The translations under genes were made by a program, and so were the position numbers. The notes beneath the pieces are model-generated. The model had not been told where the DNA came from. It did not search any database and saw only the letters and a list, made by a program, of their open reading frames with translations. From Spirochaetota bacterium (GTDB lineage Bacteria; Spirochaetota; Brevinematia; Brevinematales; Brevinemataceae), in assembly GCA_030154445.1 (NCBI GenBank), contig JAGUQW010000011.1:62001-126000 (forward strand): DNA of 64,000 bases. The letters are read 5' to 3'. Shown in pieces: positions 48,638 to 58,457 of this stretch (position 1 is its first letter; every line of letters begins with the position of its first letter).

Positions 48638-49561
48638 ATGATAGATGTTTTTGTTTTAGGTGGTGAAAACCCTGTTTTTCTCAAAGAAGAACTTGATAAA
48701 ATTATTTCAACTTTTTCTGAAAAAGACAGAGTTGTGTATTATGGAGATGAATTAATTTTAGAAGATTTCTTTGTAGACTTATTAACAGGATCTTTGTTTT
48801 CCGCTCGTCGTATGTTAATTGTTAGAAATGCTGATAAAACTAAAAGTGAATTTGAAAAACAATTATTAAATTATTTAAAAGATCCTTCTAGCGCTATTTG
48901 TTTGGTATTAGAATATCAAAAAATACCTACTAAAATATTAAATAGTGTTACTGAATTAGGTAACAAAAGAGCTGTCATCCATAATTTCAAAAAAGCATGG
49001 TCTCAGGATCAAAAGCGTTATGCACAAAGACGCTTAGGGGACAAAGGTATTTCTTCTTCTTCTTCTGTAATAGATTTACTTGTTACTTTTGCTGGAGAAG
49101 ATATAGAAGAATTATCAGGAATGTTAGACAAATTGATTGCTTATATAGGTACAGACAAAAAATCAATTGATGAAAATGATATACAACATGTATTAGAAAG
49201 AGCTCAAAATTCTTCTATTTTTGATCTAATAGACGCTATTTTCAATCATGATATAGAAAGATCTCTCCAATCTTTGCACGATCTTCTTTATGTTGGGGAA
49301 TCTTTTCCTGCCATAATAGCAATGTTTTATAGAGCAACCAAAATTATGTGGGCAGTAAAAACTGCTAAAAATGGACAAATACCAGCAGGATTTGCTGTTT
49401 CTCCTTATGAGTGGAGAAAGTACCAAACATTAGTGTCCAAAAACAATCTGCGTTTTTTATCTTCTTGTTTTGAATGCATTAGTGTTTTGGAGATAGAATC
49501 CAAAACCAAATCAACTCTGTTTACCCAAACTACTTTTGAAAAATTTTTGTGTGGTTTGTAG
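48638..49561 (+). CDS. holA: DNA polymerase III delta subunit
   Basis: Clamp-loader subunit that opens the beta clamp. The 307-residue protein has the HolA domain order: an N-terminal degenerate AAA+ fold (VFVLGGENPVFLKEELDKII, LLTGSLFSARRMLIVRNADK, SSAICLVLEYQKIP), a middle lid (FAGEDIEELSGMLDKLIAYI), the IFDLIDAIFNHDIERSLQSL segment and the C-terminal collar. The start is ATG 48638, nine bases after AAGGA; a GTG at 48635 is possible. The next gene begins one base after its stop. Confidence 0.9.
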   Translation: MIDVFVLGGENPVFLKEELDKIISTFSEKDRVVYYGDELILEDFFVDLLTGSLFSARRMLIVRNADKTKSEFEKQLLNYLKDPSSAICLVLEYQKIPTKILNSVTELGNKRAVIHNFKKAWSQDQKRYAQRRLGDKGISSSSSVIDLLVTFAGEDIEELSGMLDKLIAYIGTDKKSIDENDIQHVLERAQNSSIFDLIDAIFNHDIERSLQSLHDLLYVGESFPAIIAMFYRATKIMWAVKTAKNGQIPAGFAVSPYEWRKYQTLVSKNNLRFLSSCFECISVLEIESKTKSTLFTQTTFEKFLCGL

Positions 49562-49562
49562 T

Positions 49563-51107
49563 ATGTCCTATGTATTTATAATATTAATTTTCTTATTTAG
49601 TGCTAATGATTTTGTCAAACCTTTTAATGTGCCTATAGGGTTAACGATCAATCCTTATGGAAAAACTCCTTTATCAGGAATTTTCAAATTAGCACAAGAA
49701 AATAATTTACCGCTAACCATTACCGTGTTGGGCAAACAAAAAAGCATGTCGCTTTCTCATACTTTTGCTTCTCAGTATGGACATGAATTTCCTATACAAG
49801 GATTGTATCACAATAGAACAAATCAAATCTTGGTTTTTTTGGGAGATCAACAAATTCTAAATACTAATATTTTTATTAGTGATGTTTATATTAATCAGAG
49901 AGAAAAATACCCAAAAGTCAGATCCTCATATGTAAAAGTCCACTATGACAAATTAAAAAAATCAGATCCTTTTAATCAGGATTTTTATTTCCTTTATGAC
50001 AATTACACTAATATTGTTGCTTATGATAGATTAGGTGATCTTCGTTATATCTATCAAAAAGATAATAATATCAATGCAATGGCTAGGATGGAATATAAGA
50101 ATAATGAATTTTATTTTTATTTTGTAGATAAAAAAATGATAAAAATAAACTTACTAGGTCAAGAAATTTTTTCCTCTACAGAACAAATAAAAGTACACCA
50201 TGATTTTTCTTATAAAGGCGCGGACAAAATGGTTTTAGCTCTTTCAGATAGAGGTGGGATGGAAGATAGACTTATACAAATAAATCCCAAAGGAAAAGTT
50301 ATCAGAGATTTAATTTTTGGAGATTTATTTAGGAATACACTAGATCCATCTGATTGGGAAGAGCTCAATAAAACTATTTATGATACAAATAATATGAGTA
50401 CGAATCGTATTACTAAAAAAGAAGAAAATATTGATTGGGCTCATGCGAATGCTATGGTCTATGATGAAAATACTGATATTATTTATTTATCCTTGAGACA
50501 TCTAGGTGTTATTGCTGCCAAATACAAAGAATGGAAGATTTTATGGTGGTTAGCAGATAATAGGATGAATACACAACAAGGTAAGAACTATGGATTTGTA
50601 CCCAGTTCTTTTGTCTATTTGGATCAGATCAAAGCTTTAGAACCCTATCGCTTGATTTCTTCTACTTATCCGAGAAATCAACATAGTTTGTTGTTGAGAA
50701 GTAATGGTAATTTATTAATGTTTGATAATCAAGGTGATAATGATATTAGTTTTATAGGGTCTCGTGTTTTGGAATATCAAATTACTCCAAATTCTAATGA
50801 ACAAGGTGGACAAGCAACACTAATAAAAAATATCAAACATCCAAAAAGAGTTTATTCTCGTTTGCTTTCTGATGTTGATTTGATAGGCGATAATCACGAA
50901 AATTTACTAGTATTGTGGGGTTTTGATACGCTCTTAAATATTTTTCAAACCACAAGAATTGCTGAGTTTGATCGTGATGGCACACTTATTTTTGATATGA
51001 GTTTGCGAACAGAATGGGTATATAGAGTAGAAAAAAAACCTCTCTATCCTTATCAAGATACTAATAAGAAATATTCTATAGATGTATTAGAAAGGAAATT
51101 ATTATAA
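49563..51107 (+). CDS. Arylsulfotransferase (ASST)-like exported protein
   Basis: 514 residues. The start at 49563, one base after the holA stop, gives a signal peptide (MSYVFIILIFLFSAND). Residues ~18-110 are the ASST N-terminal domain (LTINPYGKTPLSGIFKLA, ITVLGKQKSMS). The rest is a beta-propeller-like domain with IDWAHANAMVYDE, IIYLSLRHLGVIA, NQHSLLLRSNGNLLMFDNQG and VLWGFD, regions that carry the catalytic His and Arg residues in characterised periplasmic ASST. These enzymes move sulfate between phenolic compounds. No dedicated DsbA/B-type partner is adjacent. Family assignment is good; substrate unknown. Confidence 0.8.
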   Translation: MSYVFIILIFLFSANDFVKPFNVPIGLTINPYGKTPLSGIFKLAQENNLPLTITVLGKQKSMSLSHTFASQYGHEFPIQGLYHNRTNQILVFLGDQQILNTNIFISDVYINQREKYPKVRSSYVKVHYDKLKKSDPFNQDFYFLYDNYTNIVAYDRLGDLRYIYQKDNNINAMARMEYKNNEFYFYFVDKKMIKINLLGQEIFSSTEQIKVHHDFSYKGADKMVLALSDRGGMEDRLIQINPKGKVIRDLIFGDLFRNTLDPSDWEELNKTIYDTNNMSTNRITKKEENIDWAHANAMVYDENTDIIYLSLRHLGVIAAKYKEWKILWWLADNRMNTQQGKNYGFVPSSFVYLDQIKALEPYRLISSTYPRNQHSLLLRSNGNLLMFDNQGDNDISFIGSRVLEYQITPNSNEQGGQATLIKNIKHPKRVYSRLLSDVDLIGDNHENLLVLWGFDTLLNIFQTTRIAEFDRDGTLIFDMSLRTEWVYRVEKKPLYPYQDTNKKYSIDVLERKLL

Positions 51108-51146
51108 CTGAGAAAAAATATTAAAAAATAAATTGAGGAAGTTACT

Positions 51147-52232
51147 ATGAAAATATCTATTGTTGTACCTGTATATAATGGAGAAAAGTTTTTAAAAGAA
51201 TGTTTGGATTCATTAATCAATCAAACTCATAAAAATATAGAAATAGTAATTGTTAATGATGCTTCTACAGACAATACAAAGCAAATTATTCAAGAATATA
51301 TGAGCAAAGATTCTCGTATTATCTATATTGAAAACAAAGAAAACATGAAGCTGTATGAAACACTGTGCATAGCTTATGAAAATGTCACAGGAGATTATAT
51401 AACTGTTTGTGATGCGGATGATCTATTACATATTGAGGCTTGTACAATATTGTTAGCCAAAGCTATAGAAAGTAATGCAGATATTGTAACTTCTATTATA
51501 TGGGGTCAGAAACTTGATAATAATATATATCCTCAATCTCAAGAAATAGATGCTGTATGGACTAATACTTCAAATAACCCTCAAGCTGTTTTGGAATCTT
51601 ACTTTATTAATATAAAATATAAAAGGAATAAAACAGGTGGATTGATTAAGAGAGAAATTGTAAAAAAGTTTTTATTATATACTTTTAGAAATATAAAAGT
51701 CAATAAATTTGAAGATTGGATTTCTAGTCCTATTTTGTATGCTTGTTCTAATAAAAGAATTCATATCGATTCTCAGATATATGAATATCGTTTCAATCCA
51801 GACTCTGAAACACGAAGACAAAATGCTAAAGAACTAGTACATTACTTTAGAGAGTTTTCTATATGTTATGAATGTAATAAAAGTTTTTTCAAAACTATAA
51901 AAGTATGGGATATGATTAAAGATAGATTTATTAGAGATATGGAATTACATTTAAAAGGGTTCGTAAGAATAAGCTCATCTAGTGTAGAAGAATTGCCGTT
52001 AGAAGTGGTATCGATCATTAATGAATTTTCTGATACACTTAGAAGTATATTCATCAAAGTATATCTTGAGTTTTCATTGGAAAATTTTTGTGATGATGAT
52101 TGTGTTAGTGAATCAGTAATCATGAGAAACAAATGGTATGATTTTGGTATGATGACGCGTAATCACAAAATTAAGCACCTTATAAAGTATATACTGAGAA
52201 AATTAGGTTTAAAATTTATCTACGAAAAATAG
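51147..52232 (+). CDS. Family 2 glycosyltransferase
   Basis: Transfers a sugar from a nucleotide sugar to an envelope or glycan acceptor. The 361-residue protein opens with the GT-A fold: ISIVVPVYNGEKFLKECLDS, IVIVNDASTDNTKQII, and the metal-binding DXD as VCDADDLLHIEA. A C-terminal ~150 residues of unassigned helices with Cys and Tyr follow. There is no membrane segment. GAGGAA before the ATG, 39 bases after the sulfotransferase-like gene, so the two may share a transcript. Confidence 0.9.
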   Translation: MKISIVVPVYNGEKFLKECLDSLINQTHKNIEIVIVNDASTDNTKQIIQEYMSKDSRIIYIENKENMKLYETLCIAYENVTGDYITVCDADDLLHIEACTILLAKAIESNADIVTSIIWGQKLDNNIYPQSQEIDAVWTNTSNNPQAVLESYFINIKYKRNKTGGLIKREIVKKFLLYTFRNIKVNKFEDWISSPILYACSNKRIHIDSQIYEYRFNPDSETRRQNAKELVHYFREFSICYECNKSFFKTIKVWDMIKDRFIRDMELHLKGFVRISSSSVEELPLEVVSIINEFSDTLRSIFIKVYLEFSLENFCDDDCVSESVIMRNKWYDFGMMTRNHKIKHLIKYILRKLGLKFIYEK

Positions 52233-52303
52233 AATAATTTTATTAAGAAAACTAAAAAAATACAAAAACTGCCCTGTTGTTTAGGGAGTTTAAGGAGTAG
52301 ACA

Positions 52304-54250
52304 ATGAGTCTTTTAAAATTTCCACAAGGTGAATTAAGCGTAGATACTCAGCAAACATTTGCTGAGGTCTTAAAAACATTACGAGAAGATAGAGATCTCG
52401 CTAAAAAATTAGGTGTTAATGAACTACTCGATGCCACTATTGCTGTATTGGCAGATGGTATAGAAACTGATCTTAGTACAGCAATTAACAATACAAAATC
52501 AGTAGAATTTCTTACGCCTCAAGATTCTCAAGGGCTGGCTATTTATAGACATTCTATGGCTCATTTGATGGGACAAGCATTAATTCGTCTTCGACCTGGT
52601 ACTAAAGCTGCAATCGGACCTATTATTAAAGATGGATTTTATTATGATTTTGATATTGTGGGTGAATTTGGAGAAAGTGATTTACCAGTTCTTCATAAAG
52701 AAATGATAAAAATAACCAAGGAATCGCTACCTATTACTAGAGAAGTATGGTTAAAATCTGATGCTATCAAATATTTTACAGAGCAAAATGATATTTATAA
52801 AGTAGAAATTCTAAACGATATTATCAAAGGTGGTGAGCCTGTTACTATTTATAAACAAGGTGAATTTTTAGATCTTTGTCGTGGGGTACATGTTCCCAAT
52901 ACAAGAGCTTTGAAATTTTTCAAATTACAAACGCTTGCTGGAGCGTATTGGAGAGGATCTGAAAACAATAAAATGCTTACTCGTATTTATGGTACTGCAT
53001 GGGCTAGTAAAGAAGACTTAGATTCCTATCTTGAAAATATAGAAGAAGCTAAAAAAAGAGATCATCGTAAATTAGGAAAAGAGTTAAAATTATTTGGTTT
53101 TCATGAAGAGGGATTGGGCTTGCCTTTTTGGTATCCTAATGGGATGGTACTTAAAAATGAAATGCTAAAATTTATGAGAGAAGAATTAGATCAACGAGAC
53201 TATATAGAAATTGAAACACCAACAATGCTCAAAACTTCTTTATGGGAAACTTCTGGACACATGGAAAACTACAAAGAAAATATGTTCTTTTCTTCAACCA
53301 AAGAGAATGAAACCCTTGCTCTAAAACCAATGAATTGCCCTGGTGGAATTATATGGTATAATAGTGAACCACATTCTTATAAAGAATTACCCTTAAGAGT
53401 GGCAGAGTTTGGTAAAGTACATCGATATGAAAGATCAGGACAACTCAATGGACTTATTCGTGTGCGTGGATTTACTCAAGATGACGCTCATGTATTTATG
53501 ACACCGGAACAAATAGAAGATGAAATAGTTAATGCAATGGAACTTGTAGATCAAACTTACGCTACTTATGGTTTTGATTATAATATAGAGTTTTCTACTC
53601 GTCCTGACAAATCTATAGGCTCTGATGAAATGTGGGCTTTAGCAGAAAAATCATTAAAATCAGCCTTGGATCGTTTTGGTAAAAAATATACGCTCAACGA
53701 AGGGGATGGGGCATTCTATGGGCCTAAAATTGATTATCATCTAAAAGATGCTCTTGGGCGTACTCATCAATGTGGAACGATTCAACTAGATATGAATTTA
53801 CCAGAGCGTTTTGGTATGACTTATACAGGATCAGATGGAGCAGCACATATTTTGGTGATGATACATAGAGCTATTTATGGAAGTTTGGAACGATTTGCTG
53901 GAATCTTGATAGAGCATTTTGGGGGTAAATTTCCAGTATGGCTTGCTCCTATACAAGTCCGAATTTTGTCTGTTTCTGAAAAGTTTAACGAATATGGGAT
54001 TGAAATAAGAAATATTCTCAAAAAATCTGGAATTAGAACAGAGATTGACAAATCTAATGAAAAATTAGGGTACAAAATCAGACAAGCAACAATGTCGAAA
54101 GTTCCTTATATAATTGTATTGGGTGAAAAAGAAATGACAGAACATACCGTTTCGCCGAGACATTATACTAGAGGTGAGGAGACTGCTATATCTGTAGACT
54201 CTTTTATTCAACAAGTAAAAAAAGAGATACATACAAGAACAAATATTTAG
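52304..54250 (+). CDS. thrS: Threonyl-tRNA synthetase
   Basis: Charges tRNA-Thr and edits mischarged serine. The 648 residues comprise an N-terminal TGS domain (to ~65), the editing domain with HSMAHLMGQA and FLDLCRGVHVPNT (usual CRGPH reads CRGVH), the class II catalytic core with MNCPGGIIW (zinc-binding Cys), VHRYERSGQLNGLIRVRGFTQ motif 2 and HILVMIHRAIYGSLERF motif 3, and the anticodon-binding domain (FPVWLAPIQVRIL). AAGGAG precedes the ATG. Terminator follows. Confidence 0.98.
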   Translation: MSLLKFPQGELSVDTQQTFAEVLKTLREDRDLAKKLGVNELLDATIAVLADGIETDLSTAINNTKSVEFLTPQDSQGLAIYRHSMAHLMGQALIRLRPGTKAAIGPIIKDGFYYDFDIVGEFGESDLPVLHKEMIKITKESLPITREVWLKSDAIKYFTEQNDIYKVEILNDIIKGGEPVTIYKQGEFLDLCRGVHVPNTRALKFFKLQTLAGAYWRGSENNKMLTRIYGTAWASKEDLDSYLENIEEAKKRDHRKLGKELKLFGFHEEGLGLPFWYPNGMVLKNEMLKFMREELDQRDYIEIETPTMLKTSLWETSGHMENYKENMFFSSTKENETLALKPMNCPGGIIWYNSEPHSYKELPLRVAEFGKVHRYERSGQLNGLIRVRGFTQDDAHVFMTPEQIEDEIVNAMELVDQTYATYGFDYNIEFSTRPDKSIGSDEMWALAEKSLKSALDRFGKKYTLNEGDGAFYGPKIDYHLKDALGRTHQCGTIQLDMNLPERFGMTYTGSDGAAHILVMIHRAIYGSLERFAGILIEHFGGKFPVWLAPIQVRILSVSEKFNEYGIEIRNILKKSGIRTEIDKSNEKLGYKIRQATMSKVPYIIVLGEKEMTEHTVSPRHYTRGEETAISVDSFIQQVKKEIHTRTNI

Positions 54251-54261
54251 TAATATCAATA

Positions 54262-54300
54262 AAAAACCACTTTCTTTAATTACAGAAGGTGGTTTTTATT
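54262..54300 (+). terminator. Terminator after thrS
   Basis: A 14-bp stem, AAAAACCACTTTCT with AGAAGGTGGTTTTT (one T-G pair), followed by ATTTTGG. Confidence 0.85.
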
Positions 54301-54421
54301 TTGGTATTTTATAGGTGGGTGGAAACCTTGATATATTAAATATTAGTAAATTATTAAATAATAGTATTCTATTTAATAAAAATAATGTATAATAACAGAA
54401 TAGAATTATTGAGGAATAACA

Positions 54422-56197
54422 ATGCACAATCTAAGAACTAAACTACAGCGTTTTAACAAATGTAAATATACTCTCTATTATGGATTATTAGGAGAATATA
54501 ACTTCGAAAAATTCATTCTTAGTATAGATCAGGTACAAGCTGATCCTTTTGCTCAACCATCCAAAATGACGATTAAAGTTCCTTTTCAGAATACAGAATT
54601 TGATCCTAGCTTGATTGCAAATCCTGTTCGTTTGTATTCTTTTTGTGATGCTATAGGAAGGATATTTGCACAAAATGTGCGTATTATGACAAAAGATGAC
54701 AAAGGTTCTGGTAATGGTGGTTTTTGTGGTATTCGTTATGGTGCTCAAAAAGTTATAGAAGGCAACTCAGTTATTATCAAAGATGATTGTATAGAGCTTA
54801 AAATATTGATAGGATTACCAGCTTTTGGACGGACAATAGCAGGGAATGAAGCCCAAGAATTGTTGTTAGAAGAGTTACCTAATGTTATTCAAAAAACATT
54901 ATTAGAAGCAAAACAAGAAAATGATTATTTGTTAAAATTTGTCCAAATAACAGAAAGACAACATTGGCTTAGAGAAGAGTGTCGAAACAAAAATATTGTT
55001 ACCTTTATTGCTAATGATTCTGTTTTGGCGAGAGCTTCAGCTATCAACGACAAGCCGATGTCTCATCAAAAAGCTAGAGCATTCCTATCACCAAAAGAAT
55101 TAGAACAAACAATTACTTTACAAGATGGATTTCAAATTACAGGGATGGCTATTCCAAAAGGTATTACCTTAATTGCTGGTGGTGGTTTTCATGGTAAATC
55201 CACATTACTTACTGCTATTTCTAATGCTATTTATAATCACATACTAGGTGATGGTAGAGAATACTGTGTCACTGATGATAGTGCGGTTTTCTTAAGAGCT
55301 GAAGATGGTCGTTTTATTGAAGGAATAGATATATCACCTTTTATTCATAATTTACCAGAATACAAATCTTCTACATTTTTCCAAACAGATAATGCCAGTG
55401 GATCTTCATCTCAGGCAGCTAATTTGATTGAATCTTTAGAAATGGGTTCTAAATTGATTTTAATAGATGAAGATATCTCAGCAACTAATTTTCTCATCAG
55501 AGATTCCAGAATGAGAAATCTAGTGCCTGATTATAAAGAAACAATTACACCATTGATTGCTCATATGAATAATCTCAAAAAACAGGGTGTTTCACTAATT
55601 ATGGTTACGGGTGCTTTGGGTGATTTTATGAATATTGCTGATAGAGTAATTGTCGCTGATAACTATGACTATACGGATCAAACACAAAAGGCAAAAGAGA
55701 TTATGAAACAAAATCCTATGGAAAAAATCAACGCTCCTGTTTTTGAAACTAGAAATAATAGAGTTATCATGGGTAATAGTGTTAGTTTTGTGGGTAAAAA
55801 AGGAATGGCATTAATAGATGGTGAAAAGGGGCATGTAAAGTTTGGTAGAGAATCTATAGATCTTAGTGCCTGGCATCATATTTATGATTTTTCACAATAT
55901 GGTACTTTGGCAGCAGTACTGGCTTATGCCAAAGAAAAAGAATATCTAAATCAAAGTCCTAAAGAAGTTTGGGATCGAGTATCAAAAGATATAGAGAAAT
56001 ACGGTTGGGAAATTTTTTCAAGAGTTGGTTTTGATCATTTATCTCCAAGGCAAATAGATAGAAAATCAAAACAAAGTAGTGACAAATTAGAAAAAACTAG
56101 AGCTTGGCGTTATATTGTTAAGACAAGACCTTTGGATTGGCATGCAGCATTATGTAGATTAAGAGCTTTGCAATGTAAAGAACAAAGTACTAAATAA
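54422..56197 (+). CDS. Predicted ATPase of the ABC class (COG3044 type)
   Basis: 591-residue P-loop ATPase of an uncharacterised family. The N-terminal ~230 residues include LRTKLQRFNKCKYTLYYGLL and GNGGFCGIRYG. The nucleotide-binding domain has Walker A GGGFHGKSTLL at ~252-262, SGSSSQAANLIESLEMGSKL (signature-like) and Walker B LILIDEDISATNFLIRD, then SLIMVTGALGDF. The C-terminus is helical with RIG-like and Arg/Lys-rich segments. There are no membrane helices, so it is not a transporter. Members are widespread, with a suspected nucleic-acid role. GAGGAA before the ATG. Confidence 0.88.
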   Translation: MHNLRTKLQRFNKCKYTLYYGLLGEYNFEKFILSIDQVQADPFAQPSKMTIKVPFQNTEFDPSLIANPVRLYSFCDAIGRIFAQNVRIMTKDDKGSGNGGFCGIRYGAQKVIEGNSVIIKDDCIELKILIGLPAFGRTIAGNEAQELLLEELPNVIQKTLLEAKQENDYLLKFVQITERQHWLREECRNKNIVTFIANDSVLARASAINDKPMSHQKARAFLSPKELEQTITLQDGFQITGMAIPKGITLIAGGGFHGKSTLLTAISNAIYNHILGDGREYCVTDDSAVFLRAEDGRFIEGIDISPFIHNLPEYKSSTFFQTDNASGSSSQAANLIESLEMGSKLILIDEDISATNFLIRDSRMRNLVPDYKETITPLIAHMNNLKKQGVSLIMVTGALGDFMNIADRVIVADNYDYTDQTQKAKEIMKQNPMEKINAPVFETRNNRVIMGNSVSFVGKKGMALIDGEKGHVKFGRESIDLSAWHHIYDFSQYGTLAAVLAYAKEKEYLNQSPKEVWDRVSKDIEKYGWEIFSRVGFDHLSPRQIDRKSKQSSDKLEKTRAWRYIVKTRPLDWHAALCRLRALQCKEQSTK

Positions 56198-56257
56198 TAA
56201 AATAATTAATACGATATATAAAATATTATAAATTATGATAGTAAAGAGGTAATATAT

Positions 56258-56776
56258 ATGAAGTACTCTTCATTATTTCGTCAAATTAAAAATTATCCTA
56301 CAGAAGGAATTTTATTTGAAGATGTGACTACTTATTGGAAAGATGCGGATGCTTTTGCTTATAGTATTACTCAAATTATTGAGCATTTTAAAAACAAAGG
56401 TATTACTAAAATTGTTGGTTTAGAAGCTAGAGGATTTGTGATAGCTGCTCCAGTTGCTGTTGGCTTGCATACAGGTTTTGTACCTATACGAAAACCTGGA
56501 AAATTACCAGCAGAACTTATTTCACGATCTTATTCTTTAGAATATGGAGAAAATAGTTTAGAGATCCATAAAGATGCAATTAATGTTGGTGATAAAGTGT
56601 TAATTTGTGATGATATTTTAGCTACAGGTGGTACTTTAGAAGCTGCAGAACAAATGGTTCTTGAGTTGGGTGGTGAACTTGTAGGAATTGGATTGTTATC
56701 AGAATTAACATTTCTTAAAGGAAGAGACAAACTATGCACTAAAGATATATATTCTCTTTATCAAGTACAAAATTAA
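56258..56776 (+). CDS. apt: Adenine phosphoribosyltransferase
   Basis: Salvages adenine to AMP with PRPP. The 172 residues contain the family segments NYPTEGILFEDVTTYW, VGLEARGFVIAAPVAVGL, RKPGKLPAE, the flexible-loop YSLEYGENSLEIH and the PRPP motif LICDDILATGGTLEAA. Length is standard. AGAGG before the ATG; bidirectional terminator after it. Confidence 0.97.
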   Translation: MKYSSLFRQIKNYPTEGILFEDVTTYWKDADAFAYSITQIIEHFKNKGITKIVGLEARGFVIAAPVAVGLHTGFVPIRKPGKLPAELISRSYSLEYGENSLEIHKDAINVGDKVLICDDILATGGTLEAAEQMVLELGGELVGIGLLSELTFLKGRDKLCTKDIYSLYQVQN

Positions 56777-56779
56777 TCT

Positions 56780-56814
56780 AAAAACACCCTAGTATAAACA
56801 TAGGGTGTTTTTTA
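56780..56814. terminator. Bidirectional terminator between apt and flavodoxin gene
   Basis: AAAAACACCCTA and TAGGGTGTTTTT form a 12-bp stem with A and T runs on both sides. The arms closely resemble those of the pnp terminator. Confidence 0.9.
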
Positions 56815-56827
56815 TATATGATATATA

Positions 56828-57262
56828 TTAAGCTAATTTGGATTGAATAGCTGCTAACCATATTGGAAAAGAATCACTATAATCATCATCGGCCATTTCA
56901 AGATCAACTAGTCTTTTTGATCCAGCTTTTTCTAAAAATGCATCAAAATCAATTCCAGCTTGACAAAATTGAGGAAAAGAAGTAGAGCCGATAGCAAATA
57001 CAGCAAAAGAAGTGTTTGATAAATCTTCTTGAGTATTTGATAAAGTTTCATAAATGTTACTTGCATTACTAGGTGCTTCTCCATCACCCCAAGTACTAGT
57101 AATTATAAGGATGTTTTCTAATGTTTTCAAATCATTTACTGATACATCGCCTAAATCTTTTATAGAAGCTGTGTGTCCATTAGTATTTAAAAATTCACTA
57201 GCTTGTGATGCTAATGCTTGAGCATTTCCAGTCTCGGAACCGAATAATACAGATATATTCAT
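56828..57262 (-). CDS. Flavodoxin-like FMN protein
   Basis: Small electron carrier of 144 residues. The start at 57262 has GGGAG six bases upstream and places the FMN phosphate loop at the N-terminus (VLFGSETGNAQALA). STWGDGEAPSNA is the second FMN loop, and FAVFAIGSTSFPQFCQAG the third. The TxGxG-type loops resemble the flavodoxin domain of sulfite or cytochrome P450 reductases and MioC more than classical flavodoxin. The redox partner is unknown. Own promoter at 57296-57325. Confidence 0.9.
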   Translation of the reverse strand: MNISVLFGSETGNAQALASQASEFLNTNGHTASIKDLGDVSVNDLKTLENILIITSTWGDGEAPSNASNIYETLSNTQEDLSNTSFAVFAIGSTSFPQFCQAGIDFDAFLEKAGSKRLVDLEMADDDYSDSFPIWLAAIQSKLA

Positions 57263-57295
57263 TATGAACTCCCTCATTTTGTGATTATTTATTTA

Positions 57296-57325
57296 ATTAT
57301 AAAACTAAAGTGATAGTAATGTCAA
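57296..57325 (-). promoter_or_regulatory. Sigma-70 promoter for the flavodoxin gene
   Basis: On the minus strand, consensus TTGACA, 18 bases, consensus TATAAT. Confidence 0.7.
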
Positions 57326-57356
57326 TTTTTTATTCATTGAATGTTTTTATATAGTT

Positions 57357-58418
57357 TCAAAGAGATGCTGCTAAAATTTTCATTATCCAAGACATTTCTG
57401 ATGATGTAGTGTTACCAAGATGTCCAATACGAATAATTTTGTCGGCTAGCTCACCTTGACCACCAGTAATAATAATATTTTGATTATCCATTTTTTTTAT
57501 AATTTCTTTAGGATTTGGTACAAAAAATCCACTAACACTCAAACTATTGTCAAAGTGATTTTGAACAACAGATGTTAATCCTAGTTCTTTTCCTGATTGT
57601 AGAGTAAATTGAGATAACTGTTGATAACGATCATAAATATTAGGAATTCCTTCTTGAATCATATGTTGAAGACTGGCCTGTAATCCTAATATTTGCATAA
57701 TATTAGGTGTCCAAGATACTAATCCATCTTTCTGGATGAGCATTTCTTTCTGAAGATTAAAATAAAATTTAGGCAATGTCGAAGTTTTTATAGCTGGTAA
57801 TAATTTTTCTCCACAATAAGAGAGAAAGGCTAAGCCTGAATCAATCATGAATCCTTTATGACCAGCTCCAAGACAAATATCGATTTTGTTTAATTCTTGG
57901 TCTATAGGACAGGTACTAACAGAACTAATAGCGTCTACTACAAAAAGTGTATCTGTAGGGGCAATAATTTTAGCATATTCTTTGATAGGTGCAAGTACAC
58001 AGGTACTTGTTTCTGAATGACAAGTGGTAACTACTTTGGCATCAGGATGAATGTTGAGCGTTTGTTCTAATTGATCGGGTGATGGATAAGTACCACAAGG
58101 ACTCTTGATACTAACTACATTACATTCAAAAGCTTGAGCTATATGACGAAAACGTTCACTAAATTTACCAAATTCTAAACAAATAACTTTGTCATTTGGT
58201 GATAAGATATTGATAAGAGCCATTTCCATTATTCCAGTTCCAGATGATGGCATAATAATACTAGGTATAGAGTTATTAAAAAAATGACTAAGAAGAGTGC
58301 TGCATTCTTTTTGAATATTAAAAAATTCTGATGATCGGTGATAATATACATTCTGCATTGCTTGATGAACAAAATCAGGTATATTTACAGGACCAGGGGT
58401 AGCAAGAAATTTTTTCAT
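57357..58418 (-). CDS. Class V PLP-dependent aminotransferase
   Basis: 353-residue enzyme of the serine-pyruvate / alanine-glyoxylate aminotransferase group. It shows ATPGPVNIPDFV at the N-terminus, MPSSGTGIMEMA, THSETST-like TTCHSETSTCVLAPI, VVDAISS with Asp162 for the PLP ring nitrogen, and GAGHKGFM with Lys188 as the PLP-binding lysine. It could equally act on phosphonate (PhnW-like) or be a cysteine-desulfurase relative; substrate unproven. GGTGG before the ATG; it follows the CBM48 gene by 39 bases on the same strand, so the two may be co-transcribed. Confidence 0.88.
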   Translation of the reverse strand: MKKFLATPGPVNIPDFVHQAMQNVYYHRSSEFFNIQKECSTLLSHFFNNSIPSIIMPSSGTGIMEMALINILSPNDKVICLEFGKFSERFRHIAQAFECNVVSIKSPCGTYPSPDQLEQTLNIHPDAKVVTTCHSETSTCVLAPIKEYAKIIAPTDTLFVVDAISSVSTCPIDQELNKIDICLGAGHKGFMIDSGLAFLSYCGEKLLPAIKTSTLPKFYFNLQKEMLIQKDGLVSWTPNIMQILGLQASLQHMIQEGIPNIYDRYQQLSQFTLQSGKELGLTSVVQNHFDNSLSVSGFFVPNPKEIIKKMDNQNIIITGGQGELADKIIRIGHLGNTTSSEMSWIMKILAASL

Positions 58419-58457
58419 ATGACAGCCACCTTTCTTAAATATATATGAATAGTTGTT

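Noticed and set aside
52260-52303. Hairpin in the thrS leader as an attenuator or operator
   Set aside because: Only four base pairs (CCCT/AGGG) support it and no T-box or anticodon-like element is visible.
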